Positions 25,901-34,990 of a DNA stretch of 64,000 nucleotides are shown here, in pieces. Under the pieces are notes generated by a model. The model saw only the letters and a program-made list of their open reading frames with translations. It was not told the origin of the DNA and did no database searches. The first letter of the stretch is position 1; each line of letters starts with the position of its first letter. Made by a program: the position numbers and the translations under genes. Source of the stretch: Labilibaculum sp. (GTDB lineage: Bacteria > Bacteroidota > Bacteroidia > Bacteroidales > Marinifilaceae). Location: positions 4,257,769-4,321,768 of the forward strand of contig NZ_OY761461.1 in NCBI RefSeq assembly GCF_963664555.1. Direction: 5' to 3'.

Positions 25901-28900
25901 AGCCTCGATTGTTAATTCGTTCGTAATTAATTCCTGTGGCTCAATTAATTCCTGACTTAAAACCGAAGGACAATTAACTGCATCAGTAACAGTCAATTCA
26001 TAAGTACCTCCTGCTAAACCTGAAACATTAGCTGTTGTTGCCGTGTATCCGGCCGGACCAGTCCAAGCGTAAGTATAATCGGTAACACCACCTGTAACAA
26101 TAGGATTAAATTGTCCATTGTTATCATTGTAACAAAGTAAATCTGTTCCATTCAGATCCATTACAATCTCCGGATTTGAGTTTAGAGTGACATCTTCATC
26201 AGGAGTCAAACACAAGTTTGCATCTGAAACATGAACTTGGTAGTTTCCGGAATAAAGTCCTGTAATATTTTCACTTGCCTGAACTGCATTATCAAGAAAG
26301 TAAGATAGGTTTCCGGTACCACCGGATGCTGCAACCAAAATCTCACCTTCTGGAATGGTAAAACAAGTCAGATCCTTTTTATTGATACTATCGATTAACA
26401 ATTCGTAAGCATCAAATATATTTACGATGGTATCAAACTCACAGTTTTTGCCATCGGCAACGGTAATATTGTACTTCCCAGGTGCTAAGTTTAGAGCTGT
26501 ACTTTCCCATGTTGTTTTATTGGTTGATGCTGAAGCAGAAAAATCATTTCCTGCCTCATCTTTCCAGAAAAATTTATATTCCGGGTACTGAATATTTGCC
26601 ACCTTGGCAACAACTCGTCCATTTCCCTGCCCAAAACACTTTACATTGTTGGCTGTAATTTCCAAAGAAACATTTGATTTGGTTCCTAATTGAACCTCAA
26701 TTACAGATTCAATTTTACACAAAGAGCCATCTTTCGCTACAGTATTATAACCATAAATCACTTCAACTTTATAAAATCCTGAAACAGCAACTTCAATCAC
26801 AGCATCTGTTTCTCCAAATAATTCAGTATATGGAACAACACCATCTGCACTGTAATACCACTGGAATGTTGTATTGTTGTTAATCGGAAACCCTTTTACA
26901 TGATCCAAAACGGCAATATCACTACACCACTCTTCACGAGGCTGATCAAAACTACCTTCAAAAGAAGGAGGATCTTCGTCTCCTCCGGGAGTACTCGGCA
27001 CCAATACAAAACCTGTTGTATTATCTTGATCAAAATGATAATTTACAGGATGATCCCCACCAGTTCCTGAAGAGCCGGCAATATCCGTTAAGGCAGCATT
27101 GTAAATTTTACCAAATAGTCCTGATGGTTTGTATATAAACGCCTTAACTCCAGGAGTACTAGCTTTTAGGAAAGCGTAAGAACAACGAACGCCTTCCATT
27201 TTTAAATCATTGATTACCGTAATTGTTTTTCCGGATTCAATGATATTGTTTTCGTATCCAAGCGTGAATTCCAAATTGGTAAAAGTATTGTTTCCATAAA
27301 CTTGTCCCTGTTCGAAGAAAGTCACAGAACCAAAATATCCTTTTCCTAAACCTAATATTTTTATAATTCCATTATTCATGAAATCAACGAAACCAAAGGT
27401 TACGTCAGTATCAGTTTCACAATAAATTCCACCTCCATTGGCAAATGTAATTTTAGTATCCTTAGCAATAAAATTCAATCCTCCGGTAGTATTCATCTTC
27501 TGGTTCCAGCCTGTTGGTTGATCGGAAGTAACAATCACTAAGGAACCGCTCATATCAAACCTGCGTATTGCATCAGGGTTCCCCAAAGACAACGAACTAA
27601 ATCTCCCAACAGTAAAATCATTACCATTTGTAGTAACAGAACCACTCTCCAAATACAAATCACCGGAAGTTATTAAACTTGAATTCCAAACCCACGATTG
27701 TGCATCACCATTGAATATTACATCACCATTCATCGATTTATTGGCAAAATCAACAAATTTATCACCTGCCAATCCATCTCCAACAAAGTCAAAAACACCC
27801 CGCATACTCAATGACATCGTCTCTGTTAAATCCATGAATCCACCAATTTGAAGAGTCGCGTCAACAGTAAAGCTTGCACCAGGATCTACATCATCGTTCC
27901 AGGTCATGCTGTGGCATTTTCCGGCAGCGCTTAGCTCTACAAATTTGCTTCCTAAAAATGAATTCGCAGTAAAGAAAACATCATCGTTTAAGGTAGGAAC
28001 ACAACCTTCTTCGCTCCCATCCTGGGTGCGACTCCAGTTCTCGTGATTGTTCCAGCTGTCGTCGGTTCCCTTTCCAACCCAGTACAGAGCAATCGGAGCA
28101 ATTGCCCCATCAGTTATCCAGCCTGTAACATTCCCTAAATCAAATGAATTTGCAGCAGTATAAGCTGCTCCTTTTGAGCCATCGCCATTAATGTCTTTCA
28201 GTTCAAGAAAATTACCTGTAACATTATTCGCCGCCAGGATTGTAGTTTCTTTAGTATCTTTTGTAGAATGCAGCGAGATTGGCGCAAAACAACTTCCTTC
28301 AGCAAGAAGGTAATCCATTTCATAAGTTTTGCCATTCTGAAACTCGAATTCAAAGCCCCGAGTCAATTCAACTGTTCCAAATTTATTTTTTCCATTTACG
28401 GCACCATTTTCTTTAAACTGCAGATAACTCACATAAGGAGTAATACCAGAAAAGCCTGAATCCAATTCTCCATCCTTCTCAAATATTAATTTTTCAAATG
28501 AGATATTGTGTGTTGTGGCTCCTGCGATAAATACTTCAGCATTATCTGTAAATGTAATTGTACTGTTCGCAGATAAAAATTCAAATCCTAAATCCAAATA
28601 TGCATCGGCAAGGTTAAAATAAATCGAGCGTCCCAATACATCTTCCTTTCCGGTAATGGTTACACTGGAATTCTGAATATCTAAACCCCTTGAATTAACT
28701 CCCTCAGTTGGATCTGTAGATGTGATACTCTTGCATTCCAAATCGAAACCATTGGTTATTAATTTACCGTAACGGATGAAACAATCACCTTCCATGAGCA
28801 TATCGTCCCTTAATTTCCACTCTCCGCCATTACCATCAAACTCAACAATATTTGGAAACACATATCCAAATGTATTTATCTCCTGAAGTTCGGTTGCTCT

Positions 28901-31900
28901 AAAGTAAAAATTAACCACTGCGGATAGATTAATATCTACAGCCGAATTAAAAATAAGAGAACCATAAATATAAACACCTGAAATATCAGTTGCGCCCATT
29001 TCAAAATTCGGTCTCGCAGCTTCAGATCCAGTCCAATCCATTGTTCGGCAACGAATATCACTGGCTCCTGTATATACTGTTTGCTCTGTATCGGTAAATG
29101 AGCCGTCATCAAAAAACACATTATCTTTTGCTGTTGGCACACAACCTCCCGATTTAATACCGGAAACCGTCGACCAATGATTTGGATCATCCCAATTTCC
29201 TGTTCCGTCAACCCAATATAAGTTAGTTCCTGCAGGTTCATCTTCAAATTTCCAACCATCAGCTCCACCCAAATTTATAGATGCTTTCGCAACGAATGTA
29301 TCTACGGGATCAGCATTGACATTTAAAATATTAACTGAATTTACTGTTATATTAGTTACGCCTGCCTTCGCTTTAAAGATTGCCGCATCGGCACGCGAAC
29401 CTGTTATATCAATAGTTCCTTCGCAGGCTCCGTTAGCAATTACATTACCGAACACAAAGGTCTGACTGCTTTCAAATACATAAGTTTTCCCAACAGCCAA
29501 TTGAATACTTTCAGCAACAAAACTTATTTCAGAAACATTCTTTTTTCTAAAATAAGTATTTCCATTCAGCACTATATTGTTAAAAGAAATATCGTCTGAA
29601 TAAGTATCGATGTAGGCATTTCCATCAGCATCATCGAATGTAACATTATAGAATGCAACCGGCACAGCTCCTGTTGAAACAATTAAATCGCCTCCTGTGG
29701 TAAATATTATCTCCGAAGTACCGGCATCAAAAGTAAATCCATCAGGTGAAATTTCAAATTGTTCCAATTTGAAACTCGAAGTGCCCAAACTTAATGATCT
29801 TGTATTGGCCACACCAAAATTAGAAACAAAACCTTTGGCCTCAATATCCTGACTATTAGAGTTCAGATCTCCATTCTTTAAAAGAATTGTACCTGATGTC
29901 TTTAATCCGCTATTCAAAATCCAGCTGCCTGCAAGCCAGGAATCATCCTCTTGTTTAGTTCCTTCAAAAACGAGATCGCTAAGTAAATCTACTGTCCCCG
30001 CATTAATATTGGAAGGATTCTCTGATTTAAAATAAAAATCACCTGAATATGAATAATTGGCATTTACCATGCCCGAAAAATCCAGACTTCCAAAAATACA
30101 TATTGGCTGATCTCCTGTGAAACTCATTAAATTGGCATTCGTCCAGATCATATCCAAACACTCTGCTGAACTCCCTTTTTTAGATATATTTACTTCATAA
30201 CTGTTTAAGACTTTCGCATCTTCGAAAATAACCACATCTTTTCGGTTTGGTAAACATCCTCCCAACCAGTTTCCAGCCTTAAACCAGTCATTATCAACAT
30301 TTCCCGTCCAATAAACAGTACCTCCGGTTAAATCGTCAGGAAAAACCCATCCATCATATCCAGAAATACCTATCGATTCATTTGCTGTTAACGAACCAAT
30401 TCCTCCAATAACATTTACATCCTCGATTCTTAACCGATAAAGATCAGATGACGACACGTCACAATCAAAATAAGCAACACCATTTTCTCCTTTAAAAGAA
30501 ATGTATTCGGAACATGTACCGTGAGCAATCAAACCATCCGCTTTTGTAATTTTCTGTTTACTGCCAACATTAAAAAGATAAGATTTACCCTTGGTGAAAA
30601 TTAGTTGATCAAACTGATGATTACCAAATAATTTAGCATTCCCTTTAAACTCAAGAGACTCAAAAGTCGGCTCAAATCCTTCATTCGTTAAAAATGTCTG
30701 ACCATCAGGAAAATTAAAAACTACTCTTCCATAAATAATAAAATCGGAAGAATTATTGTAGAGTTCTGCTCCGTCCGATAGGAATCGAATTTCAGAGTTG
30801 TTACTGATAAGTGTAAAATTGCTACCCGAAATATTCCATGAACGTGAAACCCCATCGGTAATATCCACATTTGAATTAAGTAAATCCAATTCCCGGTTAT
30901 AAGTACTTGTAGAAACGAATTGTCCTACAGTTAATCGATTTCCATTAACATGCAATTTACCTTTAAACAGCTCCAGATTATTTGCAACAGTAATGTCTGT
31001 ATTAAGAGTCCATTCTCCATCACCAACAAAAGATACAGATCCTGTAAGAACCGAATTTATTGTTATTGTGTTTGTTGTGTTACCTCCATCAAACTGTGTT
31101 TCTCCATCAAAAACCCAGGTACAGTTTCCTGCTGCCAGGGATCCAAAAATTGCTAAATTATTTGATCCTTCTAAAGTCGCATTATCATCAATGGTAAGGC
31201 TTTTACATTCTGCTGGAATATCAATATTTACTACAAAGGTGGCTGGTATTATTACACTATTATTTCTGGATGGCACACAACCCGAATCCCAGTTCCCTGG
31301 TGTTCCCCACATTCCATCGCCTGCCCCACCAGTCCACATATAATCTGCAGAAGATGGTGCCGCAAAAGTCCAATCCGAATTATTTCCACCTAAGTTATAT
31401 GAATTATTTGCCAGAAATGGAACCGCATTACCCAATGCATTAATATTTTGCACTTTCAGATAATCCAAATTAACCAATTCTGCCGAAATATTTCCACCAA
31501 GAACATCTCCTGTAATTGAAATGTAAGCATAACATTCCCCCAGAGCTTCAAACTTCGTTTTTATGTTTTGGGTTCCACTTGATATAAAATAATTGTATCC
31601 TTCAGTAAAAGTTAAATTCTGAAAATCATTTTCTCCTTTTAAACTTCCATTCAACTCAAAATCTACATTATTAAATGAAGTAAGAATAACATTACTTTCT
31701 ATTGCTCCATTATCTCCTTTGAATAAAATGTCAAAAAAATCGACACGTTTAGTCCCAATTGTTTCAATGGTTGAATTTGCTGAACTAACAATTATTTTTG
31801 AGTCGCCCGGATACAGACTCAGATTATCTGTTTGAACAGACAAAACAGATGCTCCGCTTTTATTAAGATTAATGATTGAAGAATTAAAATAGAGCTCTCT

Positions 31901-32488
31901 GGATACCGGGTTCTCGGAAACAAAACTTCCGCAGGTTAATTCTGCTTCAATACTTAAAGAACCCTGATTAAAATAGACCGTATTATCAAGCAGGTTCATT
32001 TCACTGGTAATTCTCCAGCCTCCGTTGTTGTCAAAATAGAAATCCCCATTGAATGAATTTCCTCCAAAATCAATAATATTACCAGGAGTATTTGCTCTAA
32101 AATACAAAGGACGATCAAGGTCAATAATCATCTGAGTGGTAAATTTCACTCCTCCATAGATGACCAAATAATGTGCAATATTATTATCCGTTTTAAGAGC
32201 AGGCATGTTTTGTACATTGCCCCAATACATATTCAAACAACGTGCAACACTAGTGATTACCACTTCTGCTCCCGGATCAGGAAAAGAAAATTCATCAAAA
32301 TACACATTATCATCTTTATCAGGCAAAAGAGCTCCTGGGTTTATTTTCCCGCCTGGCTGATCGCTCCAATGCTGAATATCATTGAAATTACCCGAACCAC
32401 CAATCCAGTAGAAATCACTTGCTTCTGCAGATAAATATATTAATTGTAAAAATAGTATTAGTAGTAGACTTGTTCCATTTCTTTTCAT
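22985..32488 (-). CDS. Giant SprB-like secreted surface protein, type IX secretion cargo
   Basis: The product is 3167 residues. A signal peptide (1-23) is followed by five tandem ~340-380-residue modules starting near residues 27, 379, 722, 1086 and 1464. Each opens with a W-x-G...W pattern and, except the first, a Gly-Cys-x-Pro. Each carries a Cys-x-x-M/L signature about 40-50 residues further on and ends with G-x-C-x-x-x-I. An Ig-like segment with two Cys (about 1840-1935) follows, then 14 SprB-type repeats of about 75-90 residues (about 1940-3080; theme C-x-G-x-x-x-G...GG-x-x-x-Y-x-W...G-x-Y-x-V). The end is a gliding-motility-type C-terminal domain (FTPNNDSYNDYWDI, then IYDRWGKAVY). It is probably an adhesin or gliding filament; the SprF-like gene follows after 32 bp. 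Confidence 0.93.
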   Translation of the reverse strand: MKRNGTSLLLILFLQLIYLSAEASDFYWIGGSGNFNDIQHWSDQPGGKINPGALLPDKDDNVYFDEFSFPDPGAEVVITSVARCLNMYWGNVQNMPALKTDNNIAHYLVIYGGVKFTTQMIIDLDRPLYFRANTPGNIIDFGGNSFNGDFYFDNNGGWRITSEMNLLDNTVYFNQGSLSIEAELTCGSFVSENPVSRELYFNSSIINLNKSGASVLSVQTDNLSLYPGDSKIIVSSANSTIETIGTKRVDFFDILFKGDNGAIESNVILTSFNNVDFELNGSLKGENDFQNLTFTEGYNYFISSGTQNIKTKFEALGECYAYISITGDVLGGNISAELVNLDYLKVQNINALGNAVPFLANNSYNLGGNNSDWTFAAPSSADYMWTGGAGDGMWGTPGNWDSGCVPSRNNSVIIPATFVVNIDIPAECKSLTIDDNATLEGSNNLAIFGSLAAGNCTWVFDGETQFDGGNTTNTITINSVLTGSVSFVGDGEWTLNTDITVANNLELFKGKLHVNGNRLTVGQFVSTSTYNRELDLLNSNVDITDGVSRSWNISGSNFTLISNNSEIRFLSDGAELYNNSSDFIIYGRVVFNFPDGQTFLTNEGFEPTFESLEFKGNAKLFGNHQFDQLIFTKGKSYLFNVGSKQKITKADGLIAHGTCSEYISFKGENGVAYFDCDVSSSDLYRLRIEDVNVIGGIGSLTANESIGISGYDGWVFPDDLTGGTVYWTGNVDNDWFKAGNWLGGCLPNRKDVVIFEDAKVLNSYEVNISKKGSSAECLDMIWTNANLMSFTGDQPICIFGSLDFSGMVNANYSYSGDFYFKSENPSNINAGTVDLLSDLVFEGTKQEDDSWLAGSWILNSGLKTSGTILLKNGDLNSNSQDIEAKGFVSNFGVANTRSLSLGTSSFKLEQFEISPDGFTFDAGTSEIIFTTGGDLIVSTGAVPVAFYNVTFDDADGNAYIDTYSDDISFNNIVLNGNTYFRKKNVSEISFVAESIQLAVGKTYVFESSQTFVFGNVIANGACEGTIDITGSRADAAIFKAKAGVTNITVNSVNILNVNADPVDTFVAKASINLGGADGWKFEDEPAGTNLYWVDGTGNWDDPNHWSTVSGIKSGGCVPTAKDNVFFDDGSFTDTEQTVYTGASDIRCRTMDWTGSEAARPNFEMGATDISGVYIYGSLIFNSAVDINLSAVVNFYFRATELQEINTFGYVFPNIVEFDGNGGEWKLRDDMLMEGDCFIRYGKLITNGFDLECKSITSTDPTEGVNSRGLDIQNSSVTITGKEDVLGRSIYFNLADAYLDLGFEFLSANSTITFTDNAEVFIAGATTHNISFEKLIFEKDGELDSGFSGITPYVSYLQFKENGAVNGKNKFGTVELTRGFEFEFQNGKTYEMDYLLAEGSCFAPISLHSTKDTKETTILAANNVTGNFLELKDINGDGSKGAAYTAANSFDLGNVTGWITDGAIAPIALYWVGKGTDDSWNNHENWSRTQDGSEEGCVPTLNDDVFFTANSFLGSKFVELSAAGKCHSMTWNDDVDPGASFTVDATLQIGGFMDLTETMSLSMRGVFDFVGDGLAGDKFVDFANKSMNGDVIFNGDAQSWVWNSSLITSGDLYLESGSVTTNGNDFTVGRFSSLSLGNPDAIRRFDMSGSLVIVTSDQPTGWNQKMNTTGGLNFIAKDTKITFANGGGIYCETDTDVTFGFVDFMNNGIIKILGLGKGYFGSVTFFEQGQVYGNNTFTNLEFTLGYENNIIESGKTITVINDLKMEGVRCSYAFLKASTPGVKAFIYKPSGLFGKIYNAALTDIAGSSGTGGDHPVNYHFDQDNTTGFVLVPSTPGGDEDPPSFEGSFDQPREEWCSDIAVLDHVKGFPINNNTTFQWYYSADGVVPYTELFGETDAVIEVAVSGFYKVEVIYGYNTVAKDGSLCKIESVIEVQLGTKSNVSLEITANNVKCFGQGNGRVVAKVANIQYPEYKFFWKDEAGNDFSASASTNKTTWESTALNLAPGKYNITVADGKNCEFDTIVNIFDAYELLIDSINKKDLTCFTIPEGEILVAASGGTGNLSYFLDNAVQASENITGLYSGNYQVHVSDANLCLTPDEDVTLNSNPEIVMDLNGTDLLCYNDNNGQFNPIVTGGVTDYTYAWTGPAGYTATTANVSGLAGGTYELTVTDAVNCPSVLSQELIEPQELITNELTIEAANCNGESSGEIFVEAAQGTPNYQYYLDGVESATGIFSMLAPKDYALRIVDANSCVFEQNVTVAEPGKIGFLVEDIVLPTCNNINNGIIRITPYGGNSGYTYSWSGPSDYRSYSQNIENVVAGDYSLLITDKNNCSSENGVDLNLGLTIQLGLVVEQHIKVAGTKNGILSIETLEGTIPYSFTVTGPDGYSSVSPDNYDDNSFLIENLAGGVYTVIATDASGCSTVQKSIIIEEPGMVFTYIEERKAVGCAGSPVGELKAHAKGGDGTFTYAWFGPAGYSGAGETISGLAAGIYTVTATSAGQSATNTYELLAPDPLLASVANVKNVSCNNAADGEIELDVNFGSANYTIAWTNGAGFLSSAKHILDLEPGTYDYAITSEYGCPPVLGSQAITEPASLALTVTPINISAAGLRDGEISATVTGGTPPYIFLISGPNGYSYAESANVSRNISVSGLEMGVYDVVVLDANECRIEDSKKVHEPDKLLLFVTSTTDVTCPGGTDGAVAVDVLGESDPANLTYSWTGDNYFRSTDKDVTGLKAGKYTVTVYDSVGDPGYESQSLQVVVNEPDKLVAEFWKKDISCFERTDGYINIHPKGGTPGYTYLWGGSGISPTNEDQQGLSEGTYTVQITDGNGCKSEITPIEIVEPKQVFVTVSDFYEPTCYGLEDGWIKLDISEGTGPYLVNWDNYGSITKDIFDVESGDYSYVVVDNNGCEISGSKLLNQPDTLIAEINNYQDVLCYGKSSGSATVDITGGTPNYTIEWSDGQETDVASDLVIGTYDVKVVDDHGCSDVASVELVQPEALKLKAEASRPTTVDANDGSIRIDVTGGVLDYTINWSDLDLNPYYGISIEDLGRGTYTVSVIDKNNCQLDSTIVLEYLYENRITIPKAFTPNNDSYNDYWDIDRIEFVQNLKIVIYDRWGKAVYKFSGTGNQYRGTPWTGADGNTNLPIGSYYYAVELDDEKPILGTVTILR

Positions 32489-32802
32489 AACAACCGGTTT
32501 TCCTATAAATCATCGTCCTAATTAAATTAGGCAGAAACATGTATTCTTCGCATTAAAGAATCTTTTGCTTTGACGAGAGAAAAATAAATAAGTTTCAAAT
32601 TTGGCGAAAAATTTCAACATATTATTTATTACCCCAGAATATTTCTTTTAGCCAAAAATTCCGTTTTAACACATTATATGTGTGAGAGTTTTATTTAAAT
32701 AAATTTAAACGCTAACAAGCATAAACATATCAGTCGATTACAAAAAAAAAAGCCCATCTTAAAAAAATAAAAATGGGACATTCAATTTAAATATGATAAT
32801 TT
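32489..32802. other. Leader region of the giant protein operon
   Basis: These 314 bases between two minus-strand genes hold a perfect 7-bp inverted repeat (CCTAATT-A-AATTAGG) at 32517-32531, 29 bases before the giant gene's start. They also contain the weak terminator at 32753-32777. I find no clear TAnnTTTG element on the minus strand. The rest is featureless AT-rich sequence. Confidence 0.5.
32753..32777 (-). terminator. Probable terminator of the 32803-34056 gene
   Basis: A CCCAT/ATGGG stem with a large A-rich interior is followed, on the minus strand, by ten T. The stem is short, but the T run is strong. It begins 26 bases past the stop codon. Confidence 0.55.
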
Positions 32803-34056
32803 TCAAATAAAATCAATCCGCTCAATATCTTCCCATTTAAAGTTTTTGTATTCATCTTCTTTTACAAAAATTATTACGCCGGCATTTTTATTGGAAACAT
32901 CGGTTTGGTCGCCAAGATACAGCTTCATCCCATTTTTTAGTTCAACAAGACAATAGTTGTATGCCATTGGTTTAATACTTCCAATATTTCTGAAAGGAAT
33001 TGTAAATTCCAATTTATCATTTAAACCATTTAAAATCTCCGAATCCATTGCCTCATCTAAATCGTAAACAATTACTCCCTTATACGATTTACCATCCTTT
33101 GTAACCAATGTACCGAACAACCTTTCGGATACCCTAAATTCAGACAAACAATCTTTATTTTTGGGAAAAGGAAGGATCTCTAAAGAAAGAAAGTGACTCC
33201 AGGGAAAATCGACCCGTCCAACATGTGGAATACTAACAATAATTCCTCTGTTGTATTTATTAACATCATTCTCACCGGTCAATTCAAACTGTCGTTCGGA
33301 ATTTAAAGTAATGAGGCTTCCATTTTCTGTTTTTTCAATTAATTTAATTTTATCAAAAGAAATGGATACATCTCCATCCCGACCTCGTCCATCCAATTTA
33401 TCTCCTGCCAAACGCTCATCATGGTCCCATTGAATAAAACCGGTAAACTCTCCTTTTGTTGTTGTAATCTTTCCATAAATTGGCTCTCCAAAAGTCTCCA
33501 CTCCATCAGCAGGTGTTGTTTCAAAATTGACAATATCAATGCGATCCCAATCAATTTTCAACAAACCTAATTCCTGATCAATAATCCAAACTTTGGTTCC
33601 TACATCATTTGAACCGCCACTTAAATTAATATACTTTCCATCTTTAAGTTCTAAACTTACCGATTCACTGCCTGTTACAGAGATTGATTTTATATCGCCA
33701 AACCGGCATTCAAATTTTCGATCGTAAATACTGGTAAAATCTCTCCTTTCATCATTAATTGTGACTTCGAAGCGATCCCAGGTTCTCTTTCTATTGTATC
33801 TCTCCTGATTATTTTTTCCCTTGGATTCCGGAAGGTATTTTAGGTAAGGATTTTCTTCTTTCTCTGCATTAAACACATCAGTCAAAAACACTTCTTCATC
33901 ATCCCAACGAATGGCGCCCTTATAAACATCACCATCAACAGTGGTAATACTGCCGTATAAATAACATGGGTATGTTTGACCTGCAACAGTGAATGAGCCA
34001 AGGAATAGTTGAGCAATTAGAAAAAAGAATAAACGATTTTTCACTAAACAATCCAT
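32803..34056 (-). CDS. Secreted protein with threefold internal repeat, function unknown
   Basis: The start at 34056 (417 residues) places a signal peptide (to ...FTVAGQ) at the N-terminus; the upstream extension is basic and unlikely. Three repeat units are visible, beginning YGSITTVDGDVYKGAIRWDD, YGKITTTKGEFTGFIQWDHD and FGTLVTKDGKSYKGVIVYDL. Each is followed by a segment with an acidic turn and ends in a W/F-x-x-I/L strand (SIDWDRIDIVNF type). The units look like small beta-barrels. I do not recognise a named family. The gene lies just upstream of the giant surface protein in the same direction, but a probable terminator separates them. Confidence 0.8.
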   Translation of the reverse strand: MDCLVKNRLFFFLIAQLFLGSFTVAGQTYPCYLYGSITTVDGDVYKGAIRWDDEEVFLTDVFNAEKEENPYLKYLPESKGKNNQERYNRKRTWDRFEVTINDERRDFTSIYDRKFECRFGDIKSISVTGSESVSLELKDGKYINLSGGSNDVGTKVWIIDQELGLLKIDWDRIDIVNFETTPADGVETFGEPIYGKITTTKGEFTGFIQWDHDERLAGDKLDGRGRDGDVSISFDKIKLIEKTENGSLITLNSERQFELTGENDVNKYNRGIIVSIPHVGRVDFPWSHFLSLEILPFPKNKDCLSEFRVSERLFGTLVTKDGKSYKGVIVYDLDEAMDSEILNGLNDKLEFTIPFRNIGSIKPMAYNYCLVELKNGMKLYLGDQTDVSNKNAGVIIFVKEDEYKNFKWEDIERIDFI

Positions 34057-34666
34057 ACTTCCTGATTTAAGTTTATTTGTCCTTTTCGCTCTTAAGACGA
34101 ACAGATACAGCAAAAGTTACACAAGAAGCAAATAATATGCTACAGTTATGTTGTTTTAGGAGGATACATCGTTTTTAAGCCATTTTTTTTAATTGCACTA
34201 CATTATCTTTTTTAGCTGAAAACCAATTTATTTTAGGATGTTTCATCAATCAAATTAGGTTGATATTTTCATTTGAATTTTGTGGCTGGTTTTCTTTTTG
34301 AGGAATAAATCCGACACTTATCTTTAATACCTGCAACTCATTGATAACCAATCGCTATTAAGGAGTGAGAAAAACATGCTTATGTTTTGACTAAAACTAC
34401 ACTATGTTTTTAGTAAAACATGCCTATGTTTTGATCAAAACTACGCTATGTTTTTTTTAACAGATCGCTATGCCATTTTACTATACTTTTTCGAGCTGCA
34501 AAATTGACTACATTTTGTTTAATTAGGTTGTTGTGTTATTTTTAGGTTTATCGTTTATTTAATCGGGAATCTTGTGTTGGAATAAATAAGCGTAAAGTAA
34601 ACACAATATTCCCTGGAGATAAAACACTTGTTACCCGCCACATTCTACATAGAACCAATACATTCG
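34057..34666. other. 610-bp gene-free region containing a tandem repeat
   Basis: No convincing gene lies here on either strand. The centre holds the 22-bp repeat array at 34371-34480. The flanks are AT-rich (about 34114-34360 and 34481-34666) with no clear promoter, hairpin or RNA gene. Confidence 0.6.
34371..34480. repeat. Alternating 22-bp tandem repeat, five units
   Basis: Units at 34371, 34393, 34415 and 34437 each start AAAAC and contain CTATGTTTT or CTTATGTTTT. Units 1 and 3 carry AAAACATG; units 2 and 4 carry AAAACTAC. The array is therefore also a 44-bp repeat present twice. A decayed fifth unit (34459-34480) keeps CGCTATG. Units are directly adjacent without spacers. Each type 1 unit is a near-palindrome (AAAACAT...ATGTTTT). 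Confidence 0.85.
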
Positions 34667-34954
34667 CTATTTTTTACGAAAAAGAACCTGAATGTTCTTT
34701 GATGACTCCGAAGGAGTAAAAATCTGTATCAATTCCCAATCTGAATCATATTCAGCGATAAGCTTTTTCAAATTATAAATCTTGAGTAATTTCTCTGTAA
34801 TATCATCTGATTTATCTTCCATTTCATTGGAGACGTCCCACGAAAATGATTCCAACCTAAAAAACACAGATAATTTCTTATTCGCTAGTTTAACTTCCAC
34901 TTCTGCAACTTCATTGTCATAGCCAAGTGGTATCGGCACACATATTTCTCTCAT
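34667..34954 (-). CDS. Small hypothetical protein
   Basis: I do not recognise this 95-residue acidic protein. It has no signal peptide or membrane segment. The N-terminal half looks like beta strands (VEVKLANKKLSVFFRLESF), and the C-terminal half like a helix followed by a strand and a basic end. It lies 36 bp downstream of the ABC permease gene in the same direction and could share its transcript. The start codon and reading frame are plausible, but the evidence for expression is weak. Confidence 0.55.
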   Translation of the reverse strand: MREICVPIPLGYDNEVAEVEVKLANKKLSVFFRLESFSWDVSNEMEDKSDDITEKLLKIYNLKKLIAEYDSDWELIQIFTPSESSKNIQVLFRKK

Positions 34955-34990
34955 GAGTAAAAGGTTTAGAAGGTTTCTACTTTATTGAGT

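Noticed and set aside
28936..29268. 110-codon frame inside the giant gene, same strand
   Set aside because: It is a different frame of the same strand within a continuous 3167-codon frame and encodes no recognisable product.
34371..34480. CRISPR array
   Set aside because: The 22-bp units are directly adjacent with no unique spacers, and no cas genes are present.
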